Shown: piece after piece, positions 8,210 through 17,157 of the stretch
Layout: each line of letters begins with the position of its first letter
How positions within the stretch are numbered: the first letter of the stretch is position 1
Assembly (NCBI GenBank): GCA_944323955.1
Contig: CALUUK010000002.1
Coordinates: 62,001 to 126,000, forward strand
Direction: 5' to 3'
DNA length: 64,000 nt
Origin: Candidatus Gastranaerophilales bacterium
GTDB taxonomy: Bacteria; Cyanobacteriota; Vampirovibrionia; Gastranaerophilales; Gastranaerophilaceae
Made by a program: the position numbers and the translations under genes
Notes under the pieces: model-generated
What the model was told of the DNA's origin: nothing
Seen by the model: the letters and a program-made list of their open reading frames with translations, nothing else
The model's database searches: none

Positions 8210-9265
8210 ATGAGCTTTGTGTTTAATTTTTTGAATAAAGAAACAGATTTTATAAAAGATGCATTTATAAATATTTCAAAATATTCAACGGGTGAAATAA
8301 TTATTACGGATGAGAAGTTCAATATAATTTTCCGTAACAGTTCGTCCGACAGCTGTCAAAATTTTTTGGATTTGGATAAAAATTTTGTTACTGCAGATTT
8401 TAAAAAGAACATAAACAATTTTAAAAAATCGGATAAAAATCATTTATTTATAAAAATGATTTTTAACAGTGACGGTGATTTTACCAATCTTCCAGTTGAT
8501 GTGCATATTTGTAAAATAAGAAACAAAAAAAATGTTCTTAAAGGTTTTGCCGTAATTATTCAGGATATTACAAATGAGATACAAAACAGAATTCAAAGAG
8601 AGACTTTTATAGATATTATTTCTCATGATTTAAGAAATCCTCTGCGTGCAAATGTTCAGATTTTAGAGCTTATTTTAAAAGATAAATTCGGCAAGGTGGA
8701 TAATAATCTCAGAGTAATGTTATCGGAGCTTTTAGACTCTTGTAAATTTATGAATTATATGGCGGAGAATCTTGTAACGAAATATAAGAATGAATTCAGC
8801 ATGTATGAACTTTTAAAAGAGCCGTATTCAATAGTAAAACTTATTAAAGACAGATATAATGCGCTTTCGGGGATGCTTGATAAAAAGCATCAAAGCATTG
8901 AACTTACCGTAAACGGAAAGATAGATGATGTTAATATCGATGTTGATGCTATGGAAAAAGTTATTAACAGTCTTATTATAAATGCGTCAGAGTCTAATCC
9001 TGAGGGGGCGACTATAAAAATCAAGGTGGAGAATCAACAAAACAATGCAGAGATAGTATTTTTTAATTGTGACGCAAAACATAAAAATTCGGCGGAATTA
9101 TTTGAAGAGTATTTATCATGTTCAAACAGATTTCGCAAAATCGGTTTCGGACTTGAGCTTTATAATTGTAAACGTATAGTTGAAGCACACTTCGGCAGTA
9201 TCAATGCAAAGAATTCGGGAAAATCGGGCATGAAAATATCTTTGAGTCTTCCCTTATACAGGTGA
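8210..9265 (+). CDS. PAS-domain sensor histidine kinase
   Basis: The 351-aa soluble protein has a PAS-like sensor at about 25-125 (TGEIIITDEKFNIIFRNSS, then VIIQDITNEIQ). A HisKA segment follows with the phospho-acceptor in ISHDLRNPLRANV (His139), and a C-terminal HATPase-like domain with N-box VINSLIINASES and GFGLELYNCKRIVEAHFG. The ATP-lid DxGxG motif is not obvious (FFNCDAKHKN instead), so nucleotide binding may be altered. There are no membrane segments. No response regulator gene is adjacent. GGATAAG about 7 nt before the ATG fits a ribosome-binding site. The 115 bp between mnmE and this gene show nothing else of note. Confidence 0.8.
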   Translation: MSFVFNFLNKETDFIKDAFINISKYSTGEIIITDEKFNIIFRNSSSDSCQNFLDLDKNFVTADFKKNINNFKKSDKNHLFIKMIFNSDGDFTNLPVDVHICKIRNKKNVLKGFAVIIQDITNEIQNRIQRETFIDIISHDLRNPLRANVQILELILKDKFGKVDNNLRVMLSELLDSCKFMNYMAENLVTKYKNEFSMYELLKEPYSIVKLIKDRYNALSGMLDKKHQSIELTVNGKIDDVNIDVDAMEKVINSLIINASESNPEGATIKIKVENQQNNAEIVFFNCDAKHKNSAELFEEYLSCSNRFRKIGFGLELYNCKRIVEAHFGSINAKNSGKSGMKISLSLPLYR

Positions 9266-9288
9266 TTGATTTATTTATAAAATTTCTT

Positions 9289-9467
9289 TATTCTGACAAT
9301 ATAAATATAGTGTATAAATTAAGAAATTTTATTATATGTACATAGTTAATTTATATACAGTTTTTCAGCTGTTCAGCGGCAAATATTATAACTATAAACT
9401 TAAAACGCTTGAAACGATTGCCGAATTCTTTAATTGTAAAATTAATGATATTTTAATAGAAGTTTAA
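9289..9467 (+). pseudogene. decayed XRE/Cro-type regulator
   Basis: The 304-bp gap between the kinase and clpB holds the remains of a small Cro/C1-type repressor. One frame from about 9289 encodes an XRE-like first helix (NINIVYKLRNFI) and then stops. A second frame, ATG 9336 to TAA 9467, ends with YKLKTLETIAEFFNCKINDIL, the characteristic last helices of Cro/C1 proteins. The recognition helix between them is missing. It is either a frameshifted relic or a 43-aa fragment that is still translated; no ribosome-binding site is seen at 9336. Confidence 0.5.
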
Positions 9468-9569
9468 AATCTTAATTAATTATAAATTTTTTCTGATTTT
9501 AAAAAAAATACCGTTAAACTGTATATGTAAGGTTGAATAAATCAATCTCAGGAAAAGAGGTGTTCTTTA

Positions 9570-12176
9570 ATGATAGATTTTAACAGATTAACGGATTATA
9601 CAAAGGAAATTTTATACGCTTCACAGCAAATAATGTACAGATACCGAAATTCCCAGCTTGAACCATTGCATATTATGCTTGCAATAGCTGAAGATAGTGA
9701 CGGAATAGCTAAAGATTATTGCCGGGAACTTAAAATAGACGGCGATAATTTTAAACATAAAATTGTCAATGCCGTATCAGAGCTTCCGCAGGTTCAAACT
9801 TCAAATCCCAATCAGCAGTTATATATGTCGCAGACAACAAATAATATGTTTGATATGGCGCAGGAATGTGCGGATAATTTAAAAGATTCTTTTATAAGCA
9901 TTGAACATATTTTAATTGCAATGACTGAACTTACAGGCTCAAAAATACAGGAAATATTAACCGATAATAAAGTAAATAAAAATACAATCTTAAATGCAAT
10001 GAAAAAAATAAGAGGAAACAGAAAAGTGGACAGCAAAAACGCGGAAGATTCATATAAAGCACTTGAAAAATATTCAACCGATTTAACGGCGCAAGCCCGT
10101 AAAGGAAAACTTGACCCTGTTATAGGCAGAGATGACGAAATAAGACGTGTAATACAGGTATTAAACAGAAAAACAAAAAATAATCCGGTATTAATAGGTG
10201 AACCCGGTGTAGGTAAAACGGCAATTATAGAAGGTTTGGCGCAGCGTATAATAAGAGGTGATGTTCCCGAAAACCTTAAAGAAGCAAAACTTGTAGCGCT
10301 TGACCTTGGTGCATTGATTGCCGGTGCAAAATTCAGAGGCGAATTTGAAGAACGTTTGAAGGCTGTATTAAAAGAGGTTGAAGATTCAAACGGCGAGATA
10401 ATAATGTTTATAGATGAACTGCACACCGTAGTAGGTGCCGGAGCCTCAGAAGGTTCAACCGATGCGGGAAATCTCTTAAAACCGATGCTTGCAAGAGGTG
10501 TTTTAAGATGTATTGGCGCAACAACCATAAATGAATACAGAAAGTATATAGAAAAAGACCCCGCGCTTGAGCGTAGATTTCAGCCCGTTATGGTTGATGA
10601 ACCGTCCGTTGAAGATACAATCAGTATTTTAAGAGGTTTGAAACAGAGATATGAAGTTCACCACGGAGTAAGAATAAAAGACAGCGCACTTGTTGCCGCC
10701 GCAAAATTATCCGACAGATATATTACGGACAGATTTTTGCCCGATAAAGCCATTGACCTTATTGATGAAGCTGCTTCTTCTTTAAGGATAGAAATAGATT
10801 CAATGCCCGAAGAACTTGATATGCTTGTTCGCCAAAAAATGCAGCTTGAAATTGAACGTGAAGCATTAAAACAGGAGGAAAATTCTGATAATGCCGAAAA
10901 AATTCAAAATATCGAAAATATATTAAAAGACCTTAATGAAAAGATAGATAAATTAAAAACTCAATGGGAGCTTGAAAAAAGCAGTATACAAGGCGAGGCT
11001 TCGATAAAAGAGGAAATTGAAAAAGTAAAAATTGAAATTGAAGCCGCAGAACGTGACATGGATTTGCAAAAAGCTGCGGAACTTAAATACGGTAAATTAA
11101 TGCAGCTTGAAAAACAGCTCAAAGAAGCAGGTGAAAATCAATCCGAACATAAAAATACTTTGTTAAAAGAAGAAATTGACGAAGATGATATTGCCGAAAT
11201 CGTAAGTAAATGGACGGGTATTGCCGTAAATAAACTCTTAGAAAGCGAAAAGCAAAAACTTGTTAATATGGAAGAGTTCTTGCACAAGCGTGTTATAGGT
11301 CAGGATGAACCTGTTGAAATAGTTTCTGATGCTATAAGACGAGCCCGCAGCGGCTTAAAAGACCCTAATCGTCCGATTGGTACATTTATGTTTCTCGGGC
11401 CTACAGGCGTCGGTAAAACAGAACTTGCTAAAGCATTGGCTGAATTTATGTTTAATGACGAAGATGCTTTAATCAGAATTGATATGTCCGAATATATGGA
11501 AAAACATACGGTTGCAAGATTGATAGGTGCACCTCCCGGATATATAGGTTATGATGAAGGCGGTCAATTAACAGAAGCTGTAAGACGTAAGCCATACTCG
11601 GTTGTTCTTTTTGATGAAATTGAAAAAGCTCACCCCGATGTATTTAATATAATGCTGCAAATTTTTGATGACGGCAGATTAACTGATTCTAAGGGCAGAA
11701 CCGTTGACTTTAAAAATACTTTAATTATATTAACAAGTAACATAGGCAGTGATATTATTCTGAAAAATACACTTCAGGCTATGCTTTCCGAAAAAGAAAA
11801 CGAACAGACAAAAGAAGAAGTAACGGCACTTTTGCAAAGCCGTTTTAAGCCTGAATTTTTGAACAGAATAGATGATATAATTTTCTTTAAAGCATTAAAT
11901 ATGGTTCAATTGGCTAAAATTGTTGATATACAAGTTGCACATTTACATAAACTGCTTGCTGAACAGGATATATCTCTTACCATAACCGATGATGCAAAAG
12001 AATATCTTGCCCAGAAAGGATATAATCCTATTTACGGTGCAAGACCGCTGAAAAGAACCATAAGACAACTTGTGGAAAATCCTTTATCAAAAAAAATATT
12101 AAAACAGGAGATATTACCTCAATCTCATGTTATAATAGATGTCAAAGATGACGAACTTGTTTTTGAAACCAAATAA
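9570..12176 (+). CDS. clpB: ATP-dependent disaggregase ClpB
   Basis: This hexameric AAA+ chaperone dissolves protein aggregates with DnaK. The 868-aa product has an N-terminal double Clp repeat ([26 protein letters not shown]), AAA-1 with Walker A GEPGVGKT at about 210 and Walker [11 protein letters not shown], a long middle coiled coil at about 400-530 (which separates ClpB from ClpC/ClpA), AAA-2 with [19 protein letters not shown] at about 610 and [14 protein letters not shown], and the D2-small domain ending [14 protein letters not shown]. No ClpP-binding loop is recognised. AGAGGTG precedes the start. No clear CIRCE element is seen upstream. Confidence 0.95.
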   Translation: MIDFNRLTDYTKEILYASQQIMYRYRNSQLEPLHIMLAIAEDSDGIAKDYCRELKIDGDNFKHKIVNAVSELPQVQTSNPNQQLYMSQTTNNMFDMAQECADNLKDSFISIEHILIAMTELTGSKIQEILTDNKVNKNTILNAMKKIRGNRKVDSKNAEDSYKALEKYSTDLTAQARKGKLDPVIGRDDEIRRVIQVLNRKTKNNPVLIGEPGVGKTAIIEGLAQRIIRGDVPENLKEAKLVALDLGALIAGAKFRGEFEERLKAVLKEVEDSNGEIIMFIDELHTVVGAGASEGSTDAGNLLKPMLARGVLRCIGATTINEYRKYIEKDPALERRFQPVMVDEPSVEDTISILRGLKQRYEVHHGVRIKDSALVAAAKLSDRYITDRFLPDKAIDLIDEAASSLRIEIDSMPEELDMLVRQKMQLEIEREALKQEENSDNAEKIQNIENILKDLNEKIDKLKTQWELEKSSIQGEASIKEEIEKVKIEIEAAERDMDLQKAAELKYGKLMQLEKQLKEAGENQSEHKNTLLKEEIDEDDIAEIVSKWTGIAVNKLLESEKQKLVNMEEFLHKRVIGQDEPVEIVSDAIRRARSGLKDPNRPIGTFMFLGPTGVGKTELAKALAEFMFNDEDALIRIDMSEYMEKHTVARLIGAPPGYIGYDEGGQLTEAVRRKPYSVVLFDEIEKAHPDVFNIMLQIFDDGRLTDSKGRTVDFKNTLIILTSNIGSDIILKNTLQAMLSEKENEQTKEEVTALLQSRFKPEFLNRIDDIIFFKALNMVQLAKIVDIQVAHLHKLLAEQDISLTITDDAKEYLAQKGYNPIYGARPLKRTIRQLVENPLSKKILKQEILPQSHVIIDVKDDELVFETK

Positions 12177-12210
12177 ATACAACTTATATAAATGTACACA
12201 CATCAATTAA

Positions 12211-12241
12211 CCCGAAGAAGCCTTATTCTTCGGGATTTTCT
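12211..12241 (+). terminator. intrinsic terminator of clpB
   Basis: CCCGAAGAA, loop GCCTTA, then TTCTTCGGG form a perfect 9-bp stem followed by ATTTTCTT. It lies 35 bp after the clpB stop. The stop codon of the convergent 110-aa gene lies in the loop, so both genes share the hairpin. Confidence 0.8.
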
Positions 12242-12555
12242 TGTTCTTTTTCTTCAAATGTTAAATCTTGTATGGCTTCTTCGTCTGTTTCTTCATTTAT
12301 TTCTTCCGAAGAACCCTGTTTTAGATTTTTAAAGAAGTTTTTAATTCTTGAGCCAATGGTGTCCATTTCATCAAGCAGTAATTCACTTTTATCTTCCTGT
12401 TTGGTAGAAGATTCAAAAATATCTTGTTCTTCTTTTTCTTCTTCTTTTTTCTTACGCTGTTTAAAATATCCCAAATTGCCCGCACCACCGTCATTTGTGT
12501 GGTGAGACTTTTGGATGGATGGAATATGATCAGGGCCGTTAATACCGAATGACAT
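12223..12555 (-). CDS. 110-aa acidic low-complexity protein
   Basis: The product starts MSFGINGPDHIPSIQKSHHT, continues with a run of mixed charge (KQRKKKEEEKEEQD) and ends in a long Glu/Asp-rich, presumably disordered tail around a short helix (TIGSRIKNFFKNLKQG). There is no signal peptide, cysteine or known motif. AAGGTAAGAG directly before the ATG gives a weak ribosome-binding site. The SFG start resembles that of the neighbouring 239-aa gene. The function is unknown. Confidence 0.6.
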   Translation of the reverse strand: MSFGINGPDHIPSIQKSHHTNDGGAGNLGYFKQRKKKEEEKEEQDIFESSTKQEDKSELLLDEMDTIGSRIKNFFKNLKQGSSEEINEETDEEAIQDLTFEEKEQENPEE

Positions 12556-12658
12556 CTCTTACCTTTTTTAGAAAAGTGAACAATTATTAGAAAATTATAG
12601 TATATATTATTATTATATACTACTTTTGTAGAAAATGAAATCATGTATATGTAGGATA

Positions 12659-13378
12659 TTAGTATACGGTATCTTCAAATAAGTCCATGGCAAGACCTAA
12701 TCTGTATGTATTATCATCAACATATACAGGCACTGCCGCCATCCCTGCATCTTTCATTGCAAAATACATACAATGATCCGGGGCATTTGTTTTTTGACTT
12801 AAACAAAAGGATATTGAATCTTGATTTAAGTTTTCTTTTCCGAAGTGTTCAATATAGTCAAGAGCATCATTTGTACCTGTCATCGAGGTTATATACAGTG
12901 ATGAAGCGGGAATATCATCGCCGCTTTTAAGCATAAAATCCAATTCGTCTCTATAGTATTTATTATAATCAGATTTGCAGTGTTCAAAATTGCTGTCTTG
13001 TTGTTCAAGCATTTGTTCTAATTTTCTTACGTTAACATAAGCGGTATGCATATTCTTCGGTGCCGGTTGAGTTCTGTGATTTATTGTTCTGGGCTGCATC
13101 AGACTGTTTGTAACATATCTTTTAAATTGTATGCCGTTTGAAACTAAAAATGTATCAATCATTTTATCAAAACGATCAGGAACAACTAAAGTTGCCTGTG
13201 TCGTACATGTCAGATTATAATCGGGTTTATTTAGTCTTGTATTTATATCTTCGGAATATTGAAATTGGTTTTTATCGCAAAATTCCACAAAATCACTGTA
13301 TCCCTGTCTTTGCTGTATGCTGTCTTTACCTGCAGCGCTTACTTTATATGTGCTTCCGAAAGATATATTTGAAATCAT
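12659..13378 (-). CDS. 239-aa protein of unknown function
   Basis: The product begins MISNISFGSTYKVSAAGKDS and is soluble, mixed alpha/beta, with no signal peptide or membrane segment. It has six scattered cysteines and no known catalytic motif. AAAAAGGAGTG about 7 nt upstream of the ATG is a strong ribosome-binding site, so the gene is real. It lies 103 bp upstream of the 110-aa gene on the same strand, and both share an N-terminal SFG sequence. The family is not recognised. Confidence 0.7.
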   Translation of the reverse strand: MISNISFGSTYKVSAAGKDSIQQRQGYSDFVEFCDKNQFQYSEDINTRLNKPDYNLTCTTQATLVVPDRFDKMIDTFLVSNGIQFKRYVTNSLMQPRTINHRTQPAPKNMHTAYVNVRKLEQMLEQQDSNFEHCKSDYNKYYRDELDFMLKSGDDIPASSLYITSMTGTNDALDYIEHFGKENLNQDSISFCLSQKTNAPDHCMYFAMKDAGMAAVPVYVDDNTYRLGLAMDLFEDTVY

Positions 13379-13501
13379 ATAAACACTCCTTTTTTTCTTC
13401 TAAAACCCGACAAGGAAAAAGTTGACTGTTTTTAAAAAAATAGTAAAGAAGTATTACGGTAAGAATTTTCTTTTTAAAAGACAATGTGTTACTTTATAAA
13501 T

Positions 13502-14488
13502 ATGTCAAATATAAATTGGAATCAGCTCTCAAATAATTATAATAATTTTAACGGAATGAATACAAAAAATGTTCAAAATACTCCGCTGAATCAAGCCAAT
13601 GCAAATACGCAGCAGCAAAGAACTCCGCTTGAAGTTTTATTTCCAAAATATATTTCTCAGCTCAGTCAAACGGTTAATGAACTTGCAATGCTAAATCAAC
13701 AGCAAATGACTAATATGATTAGAGACTTGCTTCAATTCCCGCGAAATTTTGAACAGCTTTTAACTCAATTGGCGGTTAATCCCGGTGAAATAAATCAAAA
13801 AATAGCAGTTTTACTTCTGGCTTCAAATATGAATATAACTCAATTGTCCGCTCTTTTGAAAAACAGTTCCAAAACGGCAATGACTAATTTATATCAAATG
13901 CTTGCGCAGTTTAATATAACCGGCATGAGCCTGAAAGATGAACAGATAGGGCAATTAACAAAGTTAATTTCTTTTATTGCCGCTTCATCATCCAGTGATG
14001 TTCAAACTCTTAGAACTACAATGCTTATGTATCTTCCCTGGCTTCCGTTAACGGATCCTGAGATGTTCAAGTTGGAATTTGACAAAAAAACTTCCGATGA
14101 CGGACTTTCTGCTGACGATAGTATAACTGTTTTAATTTCTACGGAAAATTACGGTAATATAAAGGCTGATATCTATAAAACGGACGCCGATGGAATTAAG
14201 ATAGAATTTATTTCTTCCGAAACTTTTCCTCTTGAAGAATTTAAAATTCTTATGAAAGAAGAGAGTAAAAAATACAGTATTAATATAAATTTTGACCTAT
14301 TTAAAAAAGAATCGTTTAATAAAAAAAAGAATGAGAAAGCTCAAACGAAGATATTTATGAATACAAGCCCAAAAGTTAATCCGTTTTTGCTTTTAATATC
14401 CAATGCTTTAATAAAAAATATTCATATAATAGACAGCAGGGAAAATCTGCATGAACTAAGAAAAGAGAAAATAAATGGCGAAAGTTAA
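13502..14488 (+). CDS. 328-aa protein with a FliK-like C-terminal domain
   Basis: The N-terminal 45 residues are Asn/Gln-rich. A helical region follows (FPKYISQLSQTVNELAML, MTNMIRDLLQFPRNFEQLL). After a Leu/Pro turn (LMYLPWLPLTD), a compact domain of about 90 residues is seen: SITVLISTENYGNIKADIYK, GIKIEFISSETFPLEEF, KEESKKYSININF. This strand-strand-helix order resembles the C-terminal hook-length-control domain of FliK. Residue identity is low, so this is a tentative call. The start at 13502 (MSNINW) is preferred to 13484, but neither has a good ribosome-binding site. The 3' end overlaps radA by 14 nt. No flagellar genes adjoin it. Confidence 0.55.
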   Translation: MSNINWNQLSNNYNNFNGMNTKNVQNTPLNQANANTQQQRTPLEVLFPKYISQLSQTVNELAMLNQQQMTNMIRDLLQFPRNFEQLLTQLAVNPGEINQKIAVLLLASNMNITQLSALLKNSSKTAMTNLYQMLAQFNITGMSLKDEQIGQLTKLISFIAASSSSDVQTLRTTMLMYLPWLPLTDPEMFKLEFDKKTSDDGLSADDSITVLISTENYGNIKADIYKTDADGIKIEFISSETFPLEEFKILMKEESKKYSININFDLFKKESFNKKKNEKAQTKIFMNTSPKVNPFLLLISNALIKNIHIIDSRENLHELRKEKINGES

Positions 14489-15848
14489 GACAAAATGGGT
14501 GTGCCAGAATTGCGGTTATGAAACACTTAAATATATAGGTAAATGTCCTGATTGCGGAAATTGGGGAACATTGGTTGAAGAAGTTGAAATTAAAAATACT
14601 TCTTCCGTATCACAAAGTGTTGTTATAGATGACAGTCCTGTTTGTTTAATTAATGAGATTGAAATAACTGAAAGTATAAAATCTTCTACGGGATTTGCTG
14701 AACTGGACAGGGTGCTTGGAGGCGGACTTGTTCAAGGTTCTCTTATTTTACTCGCGGGTGACCCCGGTATTGGTAAGTCTACTTTGATATTACAAACTGC
14801 TGGTAATGTATGTAGTCAGGATAAAAAACTTTTATATGTCTGCGCTGAAGAATCCGGTTCTCAGGTGAAACTCAGAGCGCAAAGGCTCAATGTTAATTCT
14901 GATAAATTGTATGTATACTCCCAGACAAATTTAGAGGCTGTTATAAATCAAATTGATGTTATAAAACCCGAAATTCTTGTTATAGATTCAATTCAGTCGG
15001 TATATACGTCAAATATTACAAGTTCTGCCGGAAGCGTTTCTCAAATTCGCGAATGCACGAATTTACTTATGGATATTGCTAAAAACAAAGGTATTACGGT
15101 TATAGTTATCGGGCATGTCACAAAAGACGGTAATATAGCGGGACCTAAGGTTTTAGAGCATATGGTCGATACCGTTATATATTTTGAGGGTGACAAGTAT
15201 AAATCTCAACGTTTATTGCGTTCCATAAAAAACCGTTTCGGCTCGACAAATGAAATAGGTGTATTTAATATGGTTGAATCAGGGCTTGAGGAGGTTACAA
15301 ATCCGAGCGAACTTTTTATGAAAGAACGAACTGATTCGGCAACCCCCGGCAGCGTTATTATTGCGGCGAATGAAGGAACAAGAGCGCTTCTGGTCGAAGT
15401 TCAGGCATTGGTCGGAAAAACTTCATATCCTTCTCCAAGACGTGTTTCTACGGGTGTCGAGTATAACAGATTACTTCAGATTATTGCCGTACTTGAGAAA
15501 AGAATAGGTCTGCAATTATCAAGTCATGACGTATATGTAAATGTTATCGGCGGGATAGAAATTGATGAACCTGCTGCGGATTTGGGTATTGCGCTTGCTA
15601 TTGCCACTTGTTTCCGTGATGTTGTTGTTTCTTCTGATTGCGTGATTATAGGGGAAATTAGTTTATCCGGTGAAATCAGAAATGTTTCTAATATAGAAAA
15701 ACGTATATATGAAGCGCAGAAACTCGGATTTAAAAAGGCGATTGTGCCAAAGCAAAATAAAAAATTATCGGAAAATTTTGATATTGAAATTGTCGAAGTG
15801 CCGCGCCTTATTGATGCCATAAAAGTTTGTGTGTCAAAAAGCAATTAA
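14475..15848 (+). CDS. radA: DNA repair protein RadA/Sms
   Basis: RadA is a RecA-like helicase that extends D-loops during recombination. The 457-aa product is full length. It has an N-terminal zinc finger (CQNCGYETLKYIGKCPDCG), Walker A GDPGIGKST, Walker B ILVIDSIQS, the RadA-specific KNRFG motif and a C-terminal Lon-protease-like domain (GIEIDEPAADLGIALAIA, GEISLSGEIRNV). The start codon lies inside the preceding gene (14-nt overlap), so the two are co-translated. The next gene is convergent; the hairpin at 16037-16077 may be its terminator. Confidence 0.96.
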   Translation: MAKVKTKWVCQNCGYETLKYIGKCPDCGNWGTLVEEVEIKNTSSVSQSVVIDDSPVCLINEIEITESIKSSTGFAELDRVLGGGLVQGSLILLAGDPGIGKSTLILQTAGNVCSQDKKLLYVCAEESGSQVKLRAQRLNVNSDKLYVYSQTNLEAVINQIDVIKPEILVIDSIQSVYTSNITSSAGSVSQIRECTNLLMDIAKNKGITVIVIGHVTKDGNIAGPKVLEHMVDTVIYFEGDKYKSQRLLRSIKNRFGSTNEIGVFNMVESGLEEVTNPSELFMKERTDSATPGSVIIAANEGTRALLVEVQALVGKTSYPSPRRVSTGVEYNRLLQIIAVLEKRIGLQLSSHDVYVNVIGGIEIDEPAADLGIALAIATCFRDVVVSSDCVIIGEISLSGEIRNVSNIEKRIYEAQKLGFKKAIVPKQNKKLSENFDIEIVEVPRLIDAIKVCVSKSN

Positions 15849-15996
15849 TTTCATTAGATTTCTAATAACTCCACATTATCTCTTTTTAATGAATAAATAA
15901 CATACTTTGTTGTTAATGTTAATAGTCTTATACTTAATCTTTTAAGCAGATAACTTATTTAGAGTTAATAACAAGTAACAAAAACAGGCTAAACAC

Positions 15997-16025
15997 TTGA
16001 CAAATAGTGAAAAATAGTGCATAAT
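15997..16025 (+). promoter_or_regulatory. strong sigma-70 promoter facing the abi gene end
   Basis: TTGACA (15997-16002), a 17-bp spacer and CATAAT (16020-16025) make one of the best promoter matches in the window. The heptamer AATAGTG occurs three times, at 16003, 16013 and 16026, inside and just after the promoter, and could bind a regulator. No reading frame follows; transcription from about 16032 would run straight into the hairpin at 16037-16077. Confidence 0.6.
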
Positions 16026-16031
16026 AATAGT

Positions 16032-16077
16032 GTATGACCCTAGCGACTTCCATTAAGTTGAGTTTCTAGGGTTTTTT
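16032..16077 (+). ncRNA. candidate ~45-nt hairpin RNA convergent with abi
   Basis: Starting 7 nt after the CATAAT box, the transcript would be only about 45 nt long and almost entirely a hairpin. The lower stem is ACCCTAG/CTAGGGT (16037-16043 with 16066-16072), the upper stem CGACTT/AAGTTG (16044-16049 with 16055-16060) has the loop CCATT, and a 5-nt bulge AGTTT lies on the 3' side. A run of six T ends it. The 3' end overlaps the last 12 nt of the abi gene on the other strand. It may be a small RNA gene, possibly an RNA partner of the HEPN protein, or simply the distal terminator of radA. Confidence 0.45.
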
Positions 16078-16737
16078 CTTTGCCATAACGCTATTAAAAT
16101 CACAAATTCTATCAAGATATAACAAACTGTCTTTTGAAATATAACCTAAAAGTTTTCTTAAATCGTTATAGCAGTTAATTATACCGTAAGGGTAATTTAT
16201 AACAATTTCATGGTGGAATATTCTGTTTCTTAATTTCAGCATTAGTTGAAGTGTTGGGGAAATTTTACCTAACTTATCAAATTCAGAGAAGTTAGGATAA
16301 TCAGCAAATACTGTTTTAAAGAAGCCTGCTTTGTGCCATAGAGTGTTTTTATACTTTCTTCCGCATAAATAAATCCAGAAACCTAATGATAATTCTGCAA
16401 TTAAGTCGTCTTTTGTAAATTTTTTATACCCTTTCTTTAAAAGTTTTTGTTTAGCATCTTGAAGTTTGTTAAATTCACCCGTTTGCAAAATATTTTGACT
16501 GTTGAGTTCTATCATCAACCAATCTTTTTGAATTGTATTTTCAATAGCTTGATTTATCCTGTTTCGCAAAGATATTTCAAGTATTGATAACAGCGGATAT
16601 AAAGACTTTGAAACTTCAATGTTAAACAAATACCTTTCAAGAGCAATAGAATCAGTGTCGTTAATGTCATATTTATAAGAACTCAAACGATTAGAGCTGA
16701 ATAAATTTACCAGATTGTTTTCTAAGGTATTTTGCAT
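16066..16737 (-). CDS. Abi-family HEPN protein (predicted RNase, abortive infection/toxin)
   Basis: The 223-aa protein has the layout of Abi-like (Abi_2/AbiD/AbiF-type) HEPN proteins: an N-terminal EISLRNRINQAI helix, a central ELSLGFWIYLCG segment and the HEPN signature LRNRIFHHE near the C-terminus, in which Arg170 and His175 form the RX4H catalytic pair. Proteins of this group are typically RNA-cutting toxins used in phage defence. It stands alone between radA and tRNA-Leu next to a duplicated tRNA tail, which suggests horizontal gain. Its promoter looks leaderless. A strong promoter plus hairpin converges on its 3' end, and its stop codon lies inside that hairpin. No protein antitoxin is adjacent. 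Confidence 0.85.
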   Translation of the reverse strand: MQNTLENNLVNLFSSNRLSSYKYDINDTDSIALERYLFNIEVSKSLYPLLSILEISLRNRINQAIENTIQKDWLMIELNSQNILQTGEFNKLQDAKQKLLKKGYKKFTKDDLIAELSLGFWIYLCGRKYKNTLWHKAGFFKTVFADYPNFSEFDKLGKISPTLQLMLKLRNRIFHHEIVINYPYGIINCYNDLRKLLGYISKDSLLYLDRICDFNSVMAKKKP

Positions 16738-16743
16738 AGTTGT

Positions 16744-16752
16744 ATTATAGCA
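16744..16752 (-). promoter_or_regulatory. extended -10 promoter of the abi gene
   Basis: On the minus strand TGCTATAAT is a perfect extended -10 element. The TATAAT ends 6 nt before the ATG at 16737, so the message would start at or next to the start codon. There is no ribosome-binding site between them. No good -35 is seen, which is usual for extended -10 promoters. Confidence 0.5.
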
Positions 16753-16983
16753 CAGACAAACATTTTATGATTGGAACTCGCCAAAACCACCTAAATACTA
16801 AAATAGAGCCTTATCATGGAGACTCTAAAAAGTTAAATGCAGATGAAGGGACTTGTCTTGAGTCGTAGGCGAGTAAAACGAGCCGTACGAATCAGGATAC
16901 TCGAACGGGTAAACCTGCGATTGTTTCGCCAGAAACAATTCGGGTGAAAAGTCCCGTTAAAAAGACTTCAAACGGAATCTTAA

Positions 16984-17004
16984 AAAAATGTCCGGAACGG
17001 GACT
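16984..17004 (-). repeat. partial copy of the tRNA-Leu 3' end (att-like)
   Basis: These 21 bp match the 3' end and flank of tRNA-Leu (17153-17173) at 20 of 21 positions, in the same orientation and 169 bp downstream of it. The stretch includes the acceptor half TGTCCGGAACGGGACT. Such copies usually mark sites of integrase-mediated insertion. The rest of the 420-bp gap 16738-17157 has no convincing gene. It holds a perfect ATTGTTTC/GAAACAAT hairpin near 16920-16939, a tRNA-T-arm-like ACTCGAACGGG near 16899 and a GC-richer stretch unlike the neighbouring spacers. Confidence 0.65.
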
Positions 17005-17157
17005 GTCTTGTTCGCTCGCAATAAACGGCGTTCAAAATGAAAACTCGACGTTTCCATTTTTCAGCCTCTGCTCGCTCACGCTTGAACCGATACAAAACTT
17101 CGTTTTGCAAGGGTTCTGCGTCCCTTTTATAATTTTATAATTTCATATAAACAAAAA

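Noticed and set aside
9812-10528. 238-codon open frame antisense to clpB
   Set aside because: It is a shadow of the ClpB reading frame: Ser/Pro/Ile-rich composition, no ribosome-binding site and no family resemblance.
12321-12644. 107-codon frame overlapping the 110-aa acidic protein in another phase
   Set aside because: The other phase has a ribosome-binding site and an open frame ending at the shared hairpin; this one is a Lys-run shadow.
16892-17110. 72-codon minus-strand frame between abi and tRNA-Leu
   Set aside because: It crosses the duplicated tRNA tail and GC-rich spacer; the Arg-rich translation looks like structured non-coding DNA and no ribosome-binding site is present.
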